A stretch of DNA of 64,000 nucleotides from Streptomyces adelaidensis (GTDB taxonomy: Bacteria > Actinomycetota > Actinomycetes > Streptomycetales > Streptomycetaceae). Below, piece by piece: positions 18,175 to 27,008 of this stretch. How positions within the stretch are numbered: position 1 is the stretch's first letter; each line of letters starts with the position of its first letter. The stretch is taken from assembly GCF_016598475.1 (NCBI RefSeq), contig NZ_JAEMUX010000006.1, forward strand, positions 1 through 64,000, read 5' to 3'. Position numbers and translations under genes: made by a program. The notes beneath the pieces were generated by a model. It was not told the origin of the DNA, did no database searches, and saw only the letters and a program-made list of their open reading frames with translations.

Positions 18175-18876
18175 ATGCCGCTGAACCATCCCCGCCGATC
18201 GGCGCTGTCCGAGCAGGTCATCGCCGCGCTGCGGAACCAGATCACCTCCGGCGAGTGGCCGGTCGGCTCCCGAATCCCCACCGAGCCCGAGCTGGTCGAG
18301 CAGCTGGGCGTCGCCCGGAACACGGTCCGCGAGGCCGTCCGCGCCCTCGCGCACAACGGTCTGCTCGACATCCGCCAGGGCTCCGGCACCTATGTCGTCG
18401 CGACCAGTGAGCTGGCGGGCGTGATGCACCGCCGCTTCGCGGACGCCGACCCGAAGCACATCGCCGAGCTGCGCTCCACCCTGGAGTCGAGCGCCGCGAA
18501 ACTGGCCGCCGAGCGGCGCACCGAGAAGGATCTGAAGCAGCTGGACACACTCCTCGTACGACGTGAGGAGGCGTGGGCGTCGGGTGACGCGGAGGTCTTC
18601 GTGACCGCCGACGCGACCTTCCACATGGCGGTCGTGGCCGCGTCCCACAACGACGTCGTCACGGCGGTCTACGCGGACCTGGGCGAGGTGCTGCGGGACT
18701 GGCTGCGCGGTGACGTGGGCGAGGAGCTGACCCCGGAGACGTACATGGACCACGCCCGGCTGGTGGACGCGATCCGCGCGGGCGACGCGGAGACCGCGGC
18801 GGCGGAGGCGGCCGGCTATCCGTTCCACTGCCGCCCGGGGCGGGTCAGCCGGCCCGCTCCGGGCGCTGGTGGCTGA
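18175..18876 (+). CDS. GntR/FadR-family transcriptional regulator (FCD domain)
   Basis: 233 aa. N-terminal winged helix (about 8-75: QVIAALRNQITSGEWPVG, PTEPELVEQLGVARNTVREA, LDIRQGSGTYV) and a helical FCD ligand-binding domain (about 95-225), with Asp/His residues in TADATFHMAVV and DHARLVDAI that usually bind a metal. It probably controls the divergent MFS gene and itself. An in-frame ATG at 18129 is an alternative start; 18175 is chosen because a GAAGG site precedes it and the conserved domain begins there. The 3' end overlaps the convergent gene by 32 bp. Confidence 0.9.
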   Translation: MPLNHPRRSALSEQVIAALRNQITSGEWPVGSRIPTEPELVEQLGVARNTVREAVRALAHNGLLDIRQGSGTYVVATSELAGVMHRRFADADPKHIAELRSTLESSAAKLAAERRTEKDLKQLDTLLVRREEAWASGDAEVFVTADATFHMAVVAASHNDVVTAVYADLGEVLRDWLRGDVGEELTPETYMDHARLVDAIRAGDAETAAAEAAGYPFHCRPGRVSRPAPGAGG

Positions 18877-19180
18877 ACCACACCGAGCGGACTTCCTTCC
18901 AGCAGCGCCCGGTGAGCCGTACGGTCTGCGCGGGGCCCGTCTCGACGGAGGCACTGTCACTGTCGATGTCCCACCACCGCGCGCACTCGATGTGCAGCCG
19001 GACGCGGTCGACGGCCACGTAGGGGTTGAAGCAGTGCGCGATCACCTGGGAGCCGATGACGGTGCTGCGGCAGGCCGCCCCGAAGGGATCGGGCCTGCCG
19101 GCCGGACTCGACTCGGGCGGGAGGGTGAGTACGAGTGCCAGGGCGACGACCGCTGGGGCGAAGCTGCGGGACAGGCGCAC
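18845..19180 (-). CDS. Small secreted protein with four cysteines
   Basis: 111 aa. A typical signal peptide (RLSRSFAPAVVALALVLTLP), then a mature part of about 85 residues with four Cys (in AACRS, AHCFNP, IECARW and GRCWKE) that could form two disulfides. It probably adopts a small beta-sandwich; no family recognised. The GTG start at 19180 has GAGGAGG upstream. The last 32 bp overlap the convergent GntR-family gene. Confidence 0.75.
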   Translation of the reverse strand: MRLSRSFAPAVVALALVLTLPPESSPAGRPDPFGAACRSTVIGSQVIAHCFNPYVAVDRVRLHIECARWWDIDSDSASVETGPAQTVRLTGRCWKEVRSVWFSHQRPERAG

Positions 19181-19284
19181 AAGGGAGACCTCCTCGGCCG
19201 AGTGGCTGGGCGGTGTACGTCCAGCCTGCGCGGCACCCGGCCCCGGCGGCCCGTCGGATGGGCCGAACGAGTGACGACGACGAA

Positions 19285-19325
19285 CAGCTGGGGCCCGCGT
19301 CCGAGAGGGATGCGGGCCCCAGCTG
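19285..19325 (-). terminator. Terminator of the fabG-fabI operon
   Basis: An 18-bp stem with one G-U pair (19285-19302 with 19308-19325, 5-nt loop) lies 23 bp beyond the fabI stop. Confidence 0.85.
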
Positions 19326-19348
19326 CCGGTCAGGCGCAGCGGCGGCGC

Positions 19349-20116
19349 TCACGCGCCGATCGCGTGCAGCCCGCCGTCGACGTGGATGATCTCGCCGGTG
19401 GTCTTCGGGAACCAGTCGCTGAGCAGCGCGACGACACCGCGGCCGGCCGGCCCGGGGTCCTTGAGGTCCCACTCCAGGGGCGAGCGGTCGTCCCACACGG
19501 CGGCCAGGTCGTTGAAGCCCGGGATGGACTTGGCGGCCATGGAGGCGAGGGGACCGGCGGAGATGAGGTTGCAGCGGATGTTCTGCTTGCCCAGGTCACG
19601 GGCCATGTAGCGGCTGGTGGCCTCCAGGGCGGCCTTGGCCGGGCCCATCCAGTCGTACTGCGGCCAGGCGTACTGCGCGTCGAAGGTGAGACCGACGACC
19701 GAGCCGCCGTTCTGCATCAGCGGCAGGCAGGCCATGGTGAGCGACTTCAGGGAGTACGCCGAGACGTGCATCGCGGTGGCGACGGACTCGAACGGCGTGT
19801 TGAGGAAGTTGCCGCCGAGGGCGTCCTGCGGGGCGAAGCCGATGGAGTGGACGACGCCGTCGAGGCCGCCGAGCTCCTCACCGACGATGTCGGCCAGACG
19901 GCCGAGGTGCTCGTCGTTGGTCACGTCGAGCTCGATGACCTTGGTGGGCTTGGGGAGCTTCCGGGCGATGCGCTCGGTCAGCGTGGGCCGCGGGAACGCG
20001 GTGAGGATGATCTCGGCGCCCTGCTCCTGGGCCAGCTTGGCGGTGTGGAAGGCGATGGAGGACTCCATCAGCACACCGGTGATCAGGACGCGCTTGCCCT
20101 CGAGGATTCCGCTCAT
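19349..20116 (-). CDS. fabI: Enoyl-[acyl-carrier-protein] reductase (FabI/InhA type)
   Basis: 255 aa. The divergent SDR nucleotide motif LITGVLMESSIAFHTA and the active-site stretch YAWPQYDWMGPAKAALEA (Tyr and Lys seven residues apart) define the FabI/InhA class. It reduces the trans-2 double bond of enoyl-ACP with NAD(P)H, the last step of each fatty-acid elongation round. The start lies 5 bp after the fabG stop, so both are one operon. InhA-class enzymes are the isoniazid/triclosan target family; resistance cannot be read from sequence alone. Confidence 0.95.
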   Translation of the reverse strand: MSGILEGKRVLITGVLMESSIAFHTAKLAQEQGAEIILTAFPRPTLTERIARKLPKPTKVIELDVTNDEHLGRLADIVGEELGGLDGVVHSIGFAPQDALGGNFLNTPFESVATAMHVSAYSLKSLTMACLPLMQNGGSVVGLTFDAQYAWPQYDWMGPAKAALEATSRYMARDLGKQNIRCNLISAGPLASMAAKSIPGFNDLAAVWDDRSPLEWDLKDPGPAGRGVVALLSDWFPKTTGEIIHVDGGLHAIGA

Positions 20117-20121
20117 GGTGA

Positions 20122-20841
20122 TCAGTGACCCATTCCCAGTCCGCCGTCTACGGGGATGACGGCTCCAGTGATGTACGAGGCGTCGTCCGAGGCGAGGAAC
20201 CGCACCGTCGCGGCGATCTCCTCGGGCTGCGCGTACCGGCCGAGCGGCACCTGCTTCACGATGCCCGCACGCTGCTCGTCGGTGAGCACCTTGGTCATGT
20301 CGGTGTCGACGAAGCCGGGGGCGACGACGTTGAAGGTGATGTTGCGCGAGCCCAGCTCACGGGCGAGGGAGCGCGCGAAGCCGACCAGGGCGGCCTTGGA
20401 GGCGGCGTAGTTGGCCTGGCCGGGCGAGCCGTAGAGGCCCACGACCGAGGAGATGAGGACGACGCGGCCCTTCTTGGCGCGCAGCATGCCGCGGTTGGCG
20501 CGCTTGACGACGCGGAAGGTGCCGGTGAGGTTGGTGTCGATGACCGAGGTGAAGTCCTCCTCGGTCATACGCATCAGGAGCTGGTCCTTGGTGACGCCGG
20601 CGTTGGCGATCAGGATCTCGACGGGGCCGTGCTCGGCCTCAACCTCCTTGTAGGCCTGCTCCACCTGCTCGGCGTCGGTGATGTCGCACCTGACGGCGAG
20701 GCAGCCCAGTTCCGTGAGGGCGGCCGGCGGCTCACCCGAGCGGTACGTGATCGCGACCTTGTCGCCGTTGTCGGCGAACGCGCGGGCGATGGCGAGGCCG
20801 ATGCCCCGGTTGCCTCCGGTGACGAGAACCGAGCGGCTCAA
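20122..20841 (-). CDS. fabG: 3-oxoacyl-[acyl-carrier-protein] reductase FabG
   Basis: 239 aa, classical SDR: TGGNRGIG cofactor motif at about 8-15, NAGVTKDQLL, catalytic Ser in SSVVGLYG and YAASK, and a C-terminal PVDGG. It reduces 3-oxoacyl-ACP with NADPH in type II fatty acid synthesis. The start is a TTG at 20841 preceded by AAGGAAAGG; an upstream GTG runs into a stop at once, so TTG is the only sensible choice. First gene of the fabG-fabI operon. Confidence 0.95.
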   Translation of the reverse strand: MSRSVLVTGGNRGIGLAIARAFADNGDKVAITYRSGEPPAALTELGCLAVRCDITDAEQVEQAYKEVEAEHGPVEILIANAGVTKDQLLMRMTEEDFTSVIDTNLTGTFRVVKRANRGMLRAKKGRVVLISSVVGLYGSPGQANYAASKAALVGFARSLARELGSRNITFNVVAPGFVDTDMTKVLTDEQRAGIVKQVPLGRYAQPEEIAATVRFLASDDASYITGAVIPVDGGLGMGH

Positions 20842-21093
20842 CGGATCACCCTTTCCTTAGCGGTCTGAAACACCTGCCCGAATGCCTGGACGGCAGGCGC
20901 CTTCCTCGAAAACCTATCGGTCGGGTCCGTCCTGTGAGCATTCGGGCAGTGACAGTGGCTCGGGGCACTCGCTGTCGGGTCTCTACAGAAAGCCGCCGAA
21001 GTCCGCCGGAAAGATGTGGTCCGGCCGCCCGTGGTCGCGACATGATCGGACCCGACACACGACGACAACCGCTCGGCAGCAGGGAGACCCTCG

Positions 21094-22617
21094 GTGCCTC
21101 ATTCCATCGACGAAGCCTTCACGGCACTACCGCTAAGGGCCCTGGCCGACGCCGCGCTCGCCCGCGCGCGTGCGCTGGGGGCCGACCACGCGGACTTCCG
21201 GTTCGAGCGGGTGCGCAGCGCGTCCTGGCGGCTGCGGGACGCGAAGCCGGCCGGGTCGTCGGACACGACGGATCTCGGGTACGCGGTGCGGGTGGTGCAT
21301 GGCGGGACCTGGGGGTTCGCGTCCGGTGTGGACCTGACGATGGACGCCGCCGCGAAGGTCGCCTCGCAGGCGGTGGCGATGGCGAAGCTGTCGGCGCAGG
21401 TCATCAAGGCCGCCGGGTCCGATGAGAGGGTCGAACTGGCGGACGAGCCCGTGCACGCGGAGAAGACCTGGATCTCCTCGTACGAGATCGATCCCTTCAC
21501 CGTTCCCGACGAGGAGAAGTCCGCGCTGCTGACGGACTGGAGCACGCGGCTGCTGGCGGCCGACGGGGTCAACCATGTGGACGCCTCGCTGCTCACCGTG
21601 CACGAGAACAAGTTCTACGCGGACACCGCCGGGACCGTGACCACACAGCAGCGCGTACGGCTGCATCCGGCACTGACCGCCGTGTCCGTCGACGAGTCCA
21701 GCGGTGAGTTCGACTCGATGCGGACGCTGGCGCCGCCGGCCGGGCGGGGCTGGGAGTACCTCACGGGCACCGGCTGGGACTGGGACGACGAGCTGGCCCG
21801 GGTCCCGGAGCTGCTCGCCGAGAAGATGCGGGCGCCGAGCGTCGAGGGGGGCCTCTACGACCTGGTCGTCGACCCGTCCAATCTGTGGCTGACCATTCAC
21901 GAGTCCATCGGCCACGCCACCGAACTGGACCGCGCGCTCGGCTACGAGGCCGCGTACGCCGGCACCTCCTTCGCCACCTTCGACAAGCTCGGCAAGCTGC
22001 GCTACGGCTCCGAGCTGATGAACGTCACCGGCGACCGCACCGCCGAGCACGGCCTGGCGACCATCGGGTACGACGACGAGGGGGTGGAGTGCCAGAGCTG
22101 GGATCTCGTCAAGGACGGGACTCTCGTCGGCTACCAGCTCGACCGGCGCATCGCCAGGCTGACCGAGCTCGGGCGCTCCAACGGCTGTGCGTACGCCGAC
22201 TCCCCCGGGCATGTGCCGGTGCAGCGCATGGCCAATGTGTCGCTGCGGCCGGACCCGGCCGGGATGTCCACCGAGGATCTGATCGGCGGGGTGGACCGCG
22301 GGATCTATGTCGTCGGGGACCGATCGTGGTCCATCGACATGCAGCGGTACAACTTCCAGTTCACCGGACAGCGGTTCTTCAAGATCGAGAACGGGCGGAT
22401 CACCGGGCAGTTGCGGGACGTGGCGTACCAGGCGACGACGACCGACTTCTGGGGTTCCATGGCGGCCGTGGGCGGGCCGCAGACGTACGTCCTGGGTGGT
22501 GCCTTCAACTGTGGCAAGGCCCAGCCGGGTCAGGTCGCCTCGGTGTCGCACGGCTGCCCGTCGGCCCTCTTCAAGGGCGTCAACATTCTTAACACCACGC
22601 AGGAGGCGGGTCGATGA
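21094..22617 (+). CDS. tldD: TldD metalloprotease subunit
   Basis: 507 aa. Zinc-binding HESIGHATELD near residues 269-279 (HExxxH type) and the Cys ligand in GGAFNCGKAQ near the C-terminus, as in E. coli TldD. With TldE it forms a protease that digests unfolded peptides and matures some RiPP leader peptides; no RiPP precursor is visible nearby. The GTG start has AGGGAG upstream. The C-terminus NTTQEAGR lies in a 33-bp sequence that is repeated before tldE. Confidence 0.93.
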   Translation: MPHSIDEAFTALPLRALADAALARARALGADHADFRFERVRSASWRLRDAKPAGSSDTTDLGYAVRVVHGGTWGFASGVDLTMDAAAKVASQAVAMAKLSAQVIKAAGSDERVELADEPVHAEKTWISSYEIDPFTVPDEEKSALLTDWSTRLLAADGVNHVDASLLTVHENKFYADTAGTVTTQQRVRLHPALTAVSVDESSGEFDSMRTLAPPAGRGWEYLTGTGWDWDDELARVPELLAEKMRAPSVEGGLYDLVVDPSNLWLTIHESIGHATELDRALGYEAAYAGTSFATFDKLGKLRYGSELMNVTGDRTAEHGLATIGYDDEGVECQSWDLVKDGTLVGYQLDRRIARLTELGRSNGCAYADSPGHVPVQRMANVSLRPDPAGMSTEDLIGGVDRGIYVVGDRSWSIDMQRYNFQFTGQRFFKIENGRITGQLRDVAYQATTTDFWGSMAAVGGPQTYVLGGAFNCGKAQPGQVASVSHGCPSALFKGVNILNTTQEAGR

Positions 22618-22709
22618 GCGCGCACCACGGACTCGGCTGGGGGTCCGGGGGTTACCCCCCGGGAAGGCACAGCCTGAACACCACGCAGGAGGCGGGTCGA
22701 TGAGCGCGC
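22591..22709 (+). repeat. 33-bp direct repeat flanking a 53-bp hairpin element at the tldD-tldE junction
   Basis: The sequence covering the end of tldD and its ATGA junction (22591-22623) is repeated exactly at 22677-22709. The 53 bp between them contain nested inverted repeats: GGCTG (22636-22640) with CAGCC (22670-22674), and a 7-bp CCGGGGG arm at 22645-22651 pairing with CCCCCGG just after it. The unit is 86 bp. The second copy supplies the real tldE ribosome site and start. Confidence 0.9.
22614..22703 (+). CDS. 29-codon linker ORF between tldD and tldE
   Basis: The old ATGA junction still offers a start. The ATG at 22614 opens 29 codons (begins MSAHHGLGWG, ends NTTQEAGR) and stops at a TGA (22701-22703) that overlaps the tldE ATG at 22700. 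It thus starts on the tldD stop and ends on the tldE start, so ribosomes could still be handed on. Probably a by-product of the duplication rather than a functional peptide. Confidence 0.3.
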   Translation: MSAHHGLGWGSGGYPPGRHSLNTTQEAGR

Positions 22710-24103
22710 GGAACAGCAAGGCGCACAAACCGCACGAGATCGTCGAGCGGGCACTCGGACTGTCCCGGGCCGACGGCTGTGTGGTGATCGCCGACGAGTA
22801 CTCGACGGCGAACCTGCGCTGGGCGGGCAACGCGCTGACCACGAACGGGGTCACGCGCGGGCGGTCGGTGACCGTCGTCGCCACCGTCGACGGCAAGGAG
22901 GGCACCGCCTCAGGGGTCGTGTCGCGGTCCGCCGTCACCGCCGACGAGCTGGAGCCGCTGGTCCGGGCCGCCGAGGCCGCCGCGCGCGGGGCCGGTCCCG
23001 CCGAGGACGCCCAGCCGCTGGTCACGGGCGTGGAGCAGTCCGCCGACTTCACTGACGCGCCCGCCAAGACCTCCTCCGGCGTGTTCGGCGACTTCGCGCC
23101 GGCGCTCGGCGAATCGTTCGCACGCGCGCGTGCGGGCGGCCGTGAGCTGTACGGCTTCGCCAACCACGAGCTGGTCTCCAGCTATGTCGGGACCTCGACG
23201 GGGCTGCGGCTGCGGCACGACCAGCCGAACGGGACGCTGGAGCTGAACGCCAAGTCCCCGGACCGTACGCGCTCGGCGTGGGCGGGGCGCTCCACGCGGG
23301 ACTTCAAGGACGTCGACCCGGCGGCCCTGGACGCGGAGCTGGCCGTACGGCTGGGCTGGGCGGAGCGGCGGGTGGCGCTGCCCGCCGGGCGGTACGAGAC
23401 GCTGCTGCCGCCGACGGCCGTGGCGGACCTGCTGATCTACCAGATGTGGTCGGCGTCGGCGCGGGACGCCGCCGAGGGCCGGACGGTGTTCAGCAAGCCG
23501 GGCGGCGGTACGCGGATCGGTGAGCGGCTCACCGAGCTGCCGCTGAGCCTGCGCAGCGACCCGAACGAACCGGGTCTTGAGTCGGCGCCCTTCGTGCTCG
23601 CGCACTCCTCCGGCGGCGACACCTCGGTGTTCGACAACGGGCTGCCGCTGAAGCCGACCGAGTGGATCAGCGGGGGCGAGATCGCGCACCTGCCGACCAC
23701 CCGGCACAGCGCGGCGCTGACCGGGCTGCCGGTGGTGCCGACGATCGGCAATCTGATCCTGGACGGCGGTGACGACCGCTCCCTGGAGGAGATGGTCGCC
23801 AACACCGGGCGCGGGCTGCTGCTGACCTGCCTGTGGTACATCCGCGAGGTCGACCCGGCGACGCTGCTGCTGACCGGGCTGACCCGCGACGGTGTGTACC
23901 TCGTGGAGAACGGCGAGGTCACCGGCGAGGTCAACAACTTCCGGTTCAACGAGTCCCCGGTGGGTCTGCTGGGCCGGGCCACGGAGGCGGGGCGCACGGA
24001 GAAGACGCTGCCGCGCGAGTGGAGCGACTACTTCACCAGGGCCGCGATGCCCGCGCTGCGGGTGCCGGATTTCAATATGAGTTCTGTCAGCCAGGGCGTA
24101 TAA
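22700..24103 (+). CDS. tldE: TldE/PmbA protease subunit
   Basis: 467 aa, PmbA/TldE family without the HExxxH zinc motif, so the non-catalytic partner of TldD. Family segments include [20 protein letters not shown]-like [27 protein letters not shown] and NLILDGGDD. The AGGAGG site and ATG at 22700 come from the second copy of the 33-bp repeat. Forms a coupled pair with tldD; tyrS follows 43 bp later. Confidence 0.92.
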   Translation: MSARNSKAHKPHEIVERALGLSRADGCVVIADEYSTANLRWAGNALTTNGVTRGRSVTVVATVDGKEGTASGVVSRSAVTADELEPLVRAAEAAARGAGPAEDAQPLVTGVEQSADFTDAPAKTSSGVFGDFAPALGESFARARAGGRELYGFANHELVSSYVGTSTGLRLRHDQPNGTLELNAKSPDRTRSAWAGRSTRDFKDVDPAALDAELAVRLGWAERRVALPAGRYETLLPPTAVADLLIYQMWSASARDAAEGRTVFSKPGGGTRIGERLTELPLSLRSDPNEPGLESAPFVLAHSSGGDTSVFDNGLPLKPTEWISGGEIAHLPTTRHSAALTGLPVVPTIGNLILDGGDDRSLEEMVANTGRGLLLTCLWYIREVDPATLLLTGLTRDGVYLVENGEVTGEVNNFRFNESPVGLLGRATEAGRTEKTLPREWSDYFTRAAMPALRVPDFNMSSVSQGV

Positions 24104-24146
24104 CCTCGTACCTGATTACGAGCTCTACCAAGGAGACAAGAGAACC

Positions 24147-25442
24147 GTGACGGACATCGTCGACGAGCTGAAGTGGCGGGGGCTTTTCTCCCTGTCCACC
24201 GACGAGGACGCTTTGCGCAAGGCGCTCGCGGACGGTCCCGTCACGTTCTATTGCGGTTTCGACCCGACCGCGCCGTCCCTGCACGTCGGGCATCTGGTGC
24301 AGGTGCTCACCGTGCGCCGGCTCCAGCAGGCCGGGCACCGGCCGCTGGCGCTGGTCGGCGGCGCGACGGGGCTGATCGGCGACCCGCGCCCGACGGCGGA
24401 GCGCACACTGAACGACCCGGAGACGGTCGCCGGCTGGGTCGGCAGGCTGCGCGCCCAGATCGAGCCGTTCCTGTCCTTCGAGGGCGAGAACGCGGCCGTC
24501 ATGGTCAACAACCTCGACTGGACCGAGGGCCTGTCCGCCATCGAGTTCCTGCGGGACATCGGCAAGCACTTCCGCGTCAACAAGATGCTGACGAAGGACT
24601 CCGTCGCCCGCCGCCTGGAGTCCGACCAGGGCATCAGCTACACCGAGTTCAGCTACCAGATCCTCCAGGGCATGGACTTCCTCCAGCTCTACCGGAGGTA
24701 CGGCTGCACGCTCCAGCAGGGCGGCAGCGACCAGTGGGGCAACCTCACGGCCGGCCTGGACCTGATCCACCGCCTGGAGCCCGGCGTCGAGGCGCACGCG
24801 CTGGCCACGCCGCTGATGACCAAGGCGGACGGCACCAAGTTCGGCAAGACCGAGGGTGGTGCCGTCTGGCTCGACCCGGAGATGACGACGCCGTACGCGT
24901 TCTACCAGTTCTGGCTGAACGTGGACGACCGGGACATCACGCGGTACACCCGCATCCTGTCCTTCAGGTCCCGCACGGAGCTGGAGGAGCTGGAGAAGCA
25001 GACGGCGGAGCGGCCGCAGGCGCGGGCCGCGCAGCGGGCGCTGGCCGAGGAGCTGACGACGCTGGTGCACGGCGCGGACCAGACGGCCGCGGTGATCGCC
25101 GCGTCCAAGGCCCTCTTCGGGCAGGGCGAGCTGGCGGAGCTGGACGACAGGACGCTGGCCGCGGCGCTGTCCGAGGTGCCGCACGCGCGCGTCACCGAGC
25201 TGGCGCCGGTGGTCGACCTCTTCGCCGAGGTCGGTCTCGTGCCGAGCAAGTCGGCCGGGCGGCGGACCGTGAAGGAGGGCGGGGCCTACGTGAACAACGT
25301 CAAGGTCACCGCCGAGGATGCCGTGCCGGCGGCGGAGGATCTCCTTCACGGGCGGTGGCTGGTGCTGCGGCGCGGGAAGAAGAACCTGGCCGCGATCGAA
25401 GTGACCGGGGTGAGCGCCTCCGGCGAGGTGACCGGGGTCTGA
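24147..25442 (+). CDS. tyrS: Tyrosyl-tRNA synthetase
   Basis: 431 aa, class I synthetase of the bacterial TyrRS-I type. HVGH motif in [15 protein letters not shown], the tyrosine pocket [20 protein letters not shown], and the KMSKS-like loop [14 protein letters not shown]-terminal S4 RNA-binding domain (about 360-425) contains [10 protein letters not shown]. Charges tRNA-Tyr in the cytoplasm. The GTG start has AAGGAG upstream. The gap to tldE is too short for a T-box leader. Confidence 0.96.
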   Translation: MTDIVDELKWRGLFSLSTDEDALRKALADGPVTFYCGFDPTAPSLHVGHLVQVLTVRRLQQAGHRPLALVGGATGLIGDPRPTAERTLNDPETVAGWVGRLRAQIEPFLSFEGENAAVMVNNLDWTEGLSAIEFLRDIGKHFRVNKMLTKDSVARRLESDQGISYTEFSYQILQGMDFLQLYRRYGCTLQQGGSDQWGNLTAGLDLIHRLEPGVEAHALATPLMTKADGTKFGKTEGGAVWLDPEMTTPYAFYQFWLNVDDRDITRYTRILSFRSRTELEELEKQTAERPQARAAQRALAEELTTLVHGADQTAAVIAASKALFGQGELAELDDRTLAAALSEVPHARVTELAPVVDLFAEVGLVPSKSAGRRTVKEGGAYVNNVKVTAEDAVPAAEDLLHGRWLVLRRGKKNLAAIEVTGVSASGEVTGV

Positions 25443-25502
25443 GCGCCGTCGCCGTAGGGGCGTGGGTGGTCCGGCGGGTGCCGCTTCGTCGTGGCTGGTC
25501 GT

Positions 25503-25521
25503 GCGGTTCCCCGCGCCCCTG
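25503..25521 (+). repeat. Dispersed intergenic repeat, copy 1
   Basis: A 19-bp sequence identical to 49554-49572, in the convergent gap between tyrS and the GlsB-type gene. This GC-rich motif is familiar to me as a common intergenic sequence in Streptomyces genomes, usually downstream of genes. Confidence 0.6.
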
Positions 25522-25527
25522 TCGGAC

Positions 25528-25806
25528 TCAGGTTCGCTCTTTCCTCTTGCCCAGGGTCGCCATGTAGGCCATGTCGCCCAGGAAGACGATCACTACCGCG
25601 GCGGCCAGTTGGAGGGCGTGGCGGCCCCAGTCGATGCCTGAGGTCTCGTCGATGCCGAACGACCGGGCGAGGGCGTTGCCGACGATGGCGCCGATCATGC
25701 CGAAGATCGTCGTGAGCCAGAGCGGGCTGTGCTGCTTGCCCGGAATGATCGCCTTGGCCAGCAGGCCCAGTACGAATCCCACGATGATCGCCCACAACCA
25801 GCCCAT
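25528..25806 (-). CDS. GlsB/YeaQ/YmgE-family membrane protein
   Basis: 92 aa with three membrane helices: MGWLWAIIVGFVLGLLAKAI, a central glycine-rich helix with GMIGAIVGN, and a C-terminal helix. The family is called transglycosylase-associated but has no shown enzyme activity; members are often stress induced. GAGGAGG precedes the ATG at 25806. Confidence 0.9.
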   Translation of the reverse strand: MGWLWAIIVGFVLGLLAKAIIPGKQHSPLWLTTIFGMIGAIVGNALARSFGIDETSGIDWGRHALQLAAAVVIVFLGDMAYMATLGKRKERT

Positions 25807-26053
25807 GGCTGCCTCCTCGTACGGCTCCAAGCGAGCATTACGCCCAGTGTCGGCCCGCCTGCGGTACGACGCATGTCGGGCGCGGCCGTACGCGGTAGGG
25901 CGCATTTCGACCACTCCCGGTGGAAGGTGCCCCGGTCTCGTAGGCGGCGCAGGCGCGGCGTAACGTGGAGTTCGCCCGGACCCCGTTCCACGAGCGGGCA
26001 CGGGCGGGGGCACGGGCCGGGGAGCGTCCGATACAGGCGGGTGGTGGAACGTC

Positions 26054-26476
26054 ATGCGGAAGCAGGGCAACGTCGAGGTCTTCCGGATCACCGGGGCCCG
26101 GCAGGGGCTCGCCGACGACGTCCGCGCCCGGCAGCGGCGCTATGTCATCTCGATGTCCGTCCGCACCCTCTCGGTGATCGCCGCCGCGACCCTCTGGAAC
26201 GTCGAACGGCACGTCGCGGTCGTCGCACTGGTACTCGGACTGGTGCTGCCGTACATCGCCGTGGTGATCGCCAACGCGGGCCGCGAGAACGCCCCCTCAC
26301 TCCCGTCCACCTTCGTCACCGCTCCCGTACGTCCGATGCTCACGCCGCCCCGGAACGAGGACGCCTCCGGCTCGGGCGAAATGGGCGGCGAGAAGGGCTT
26401 CGCGGAATCCGTCCCGGAGGATGTCGCGGCGGACCCGGCGGACGGTCCGCGAAGTGAGCCGCGCGAGCGGGCCTGA
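26054..26476 (+). CDS. DUF3099-family membrane protein
   Basis: 140 aa. A basic N-terminus with RQRRYVISMSVRT, two membrane helices (about 35-75, ending VLPYIAVVIANAGRE) and a disordered Pro/Glu/Asp-rich cytoplasmic tail. The pattern matches the actinobacterial DUF3099 proteins; function unknown. It is monocistronic and followed by a strong terminator. Confidence 0.85.
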   Translation: MRKQGNVEVFRITGARQGLADDVRARQRRYVISMSVRTLSVIAAATLWNVERHVAVVALVLGLVLPYIAVVIANAGRENAPSLPSTFVTAPVRPMLTPPRNEDASGSGEMGGEKGFAESVPEDVAADPADGPRSEPRERA

Positions 26477-26621
26477 GCACCGAATATCCGGACGAAGCGG
26501 AATCCAGCCACCCGCCAAGCTCAAGAAAAGCTCAGATCAATCATGCAGTTCCTGTGCCGGGCGGAGGCTTACCCGTGACATACTTCGTACGCGCTCCGCA
26601 TCCCCCGTCGGAGCGACAGAC

Positions 26622-26665
26622 CGACGCCGGGCAGCTCCCCCCGTGGCTGCTCGGCGTCGCCTTTT
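26622..26665 (+). terminator. Intrinsic terminator with a T-run
   Basis: A 14-bp stem with one G-U pair (26622-26635 with 26646-26659) is followed by CTTTTC, the closest thing to a classical rho-independent terminator in the window. It ends only 19 bp before the next GTG start. Confidence 0.85.
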
Positions 26666-26672
26666 CTCCGGC

Positions 26673-26685
26673 TAGGGTCGACGTG
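26673..26685 (+). promoter_or_regulatory. Candidate -10 box for a leaderless transcript
   Basis: TAGGGT at 26673-26678 lies 6 nt before the GTG at 26685 and after the terminator. The next gene therefore probably has its own promoter and a leaderless or nearly leaderless mRNA. No clear -35 is visible. Confidence 0.4.
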
Positions 26686-26939
26686 TGAACATCCTCAACG
26701 TCCCCGGTTCCGACCCGTCTTCGCCGATCTGTTCCGCCAAGGGCTGTCGTGCCGACGCGGTGTGGGTGCTCGCCTGGAACAACCCGAAGTTGCACACGCC
26801 GGAGCGGCGCAAGACGTGGCTCGCGTGCGAGGAGCACCGGGAGCATCTGTCGAAGTTCCTGGGTGTGCGGGGGTTCCTGAAGGACACGGTGAAGCTGGCG
26901 GACTGGGAGGAGCCCCAGCCCGGTGAACCCGGGTCCTAG
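26685..26939 (+). CDS. Small probable zinc-binding protein
   Basis: 84 aa. Two Cys in PICSAKGCRAD and a CEEHREHL motif give a C-C-C-H(-H) set that could hold one zinc ion; Trp-rich segment VWVLAWNNP in between. Function unknown and no family name I trust. GTG start directly behind a TAGGGT -10 element. It converges on moaA. Confidence 0.8.
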   Translation: MNILNVPGSDPSSPICSAKGCRADAVWVLAWNNPKLHTPERRKTWLACEEHREHLSKFLGVRGFLKDTVKLADWEEPQPGEPGS

Positions 26940-27008
26940 GGTTTCTCCCTTTGCCCTCAGCCCGTGCCCTTGGCCCCCGGTCTCGCCCCTTGGCCCCCGG
27001 TCTCGCCC

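Noticed and set aside
21094..24103. RiPP biosynthesis locus around tldD-tldE
   Set aside because: No precursor peptide, cyclodehydratase, lanthipeptide synthetase or exporter is adjacent. The neighbours are fabG-fabI and tyrS, as in other Streptomyces.
24104..24146. T-box leader before tyrS
   Set aside because: The gap to tldE is 43 bp, too short for a T-box, and no T-box sequence is present.
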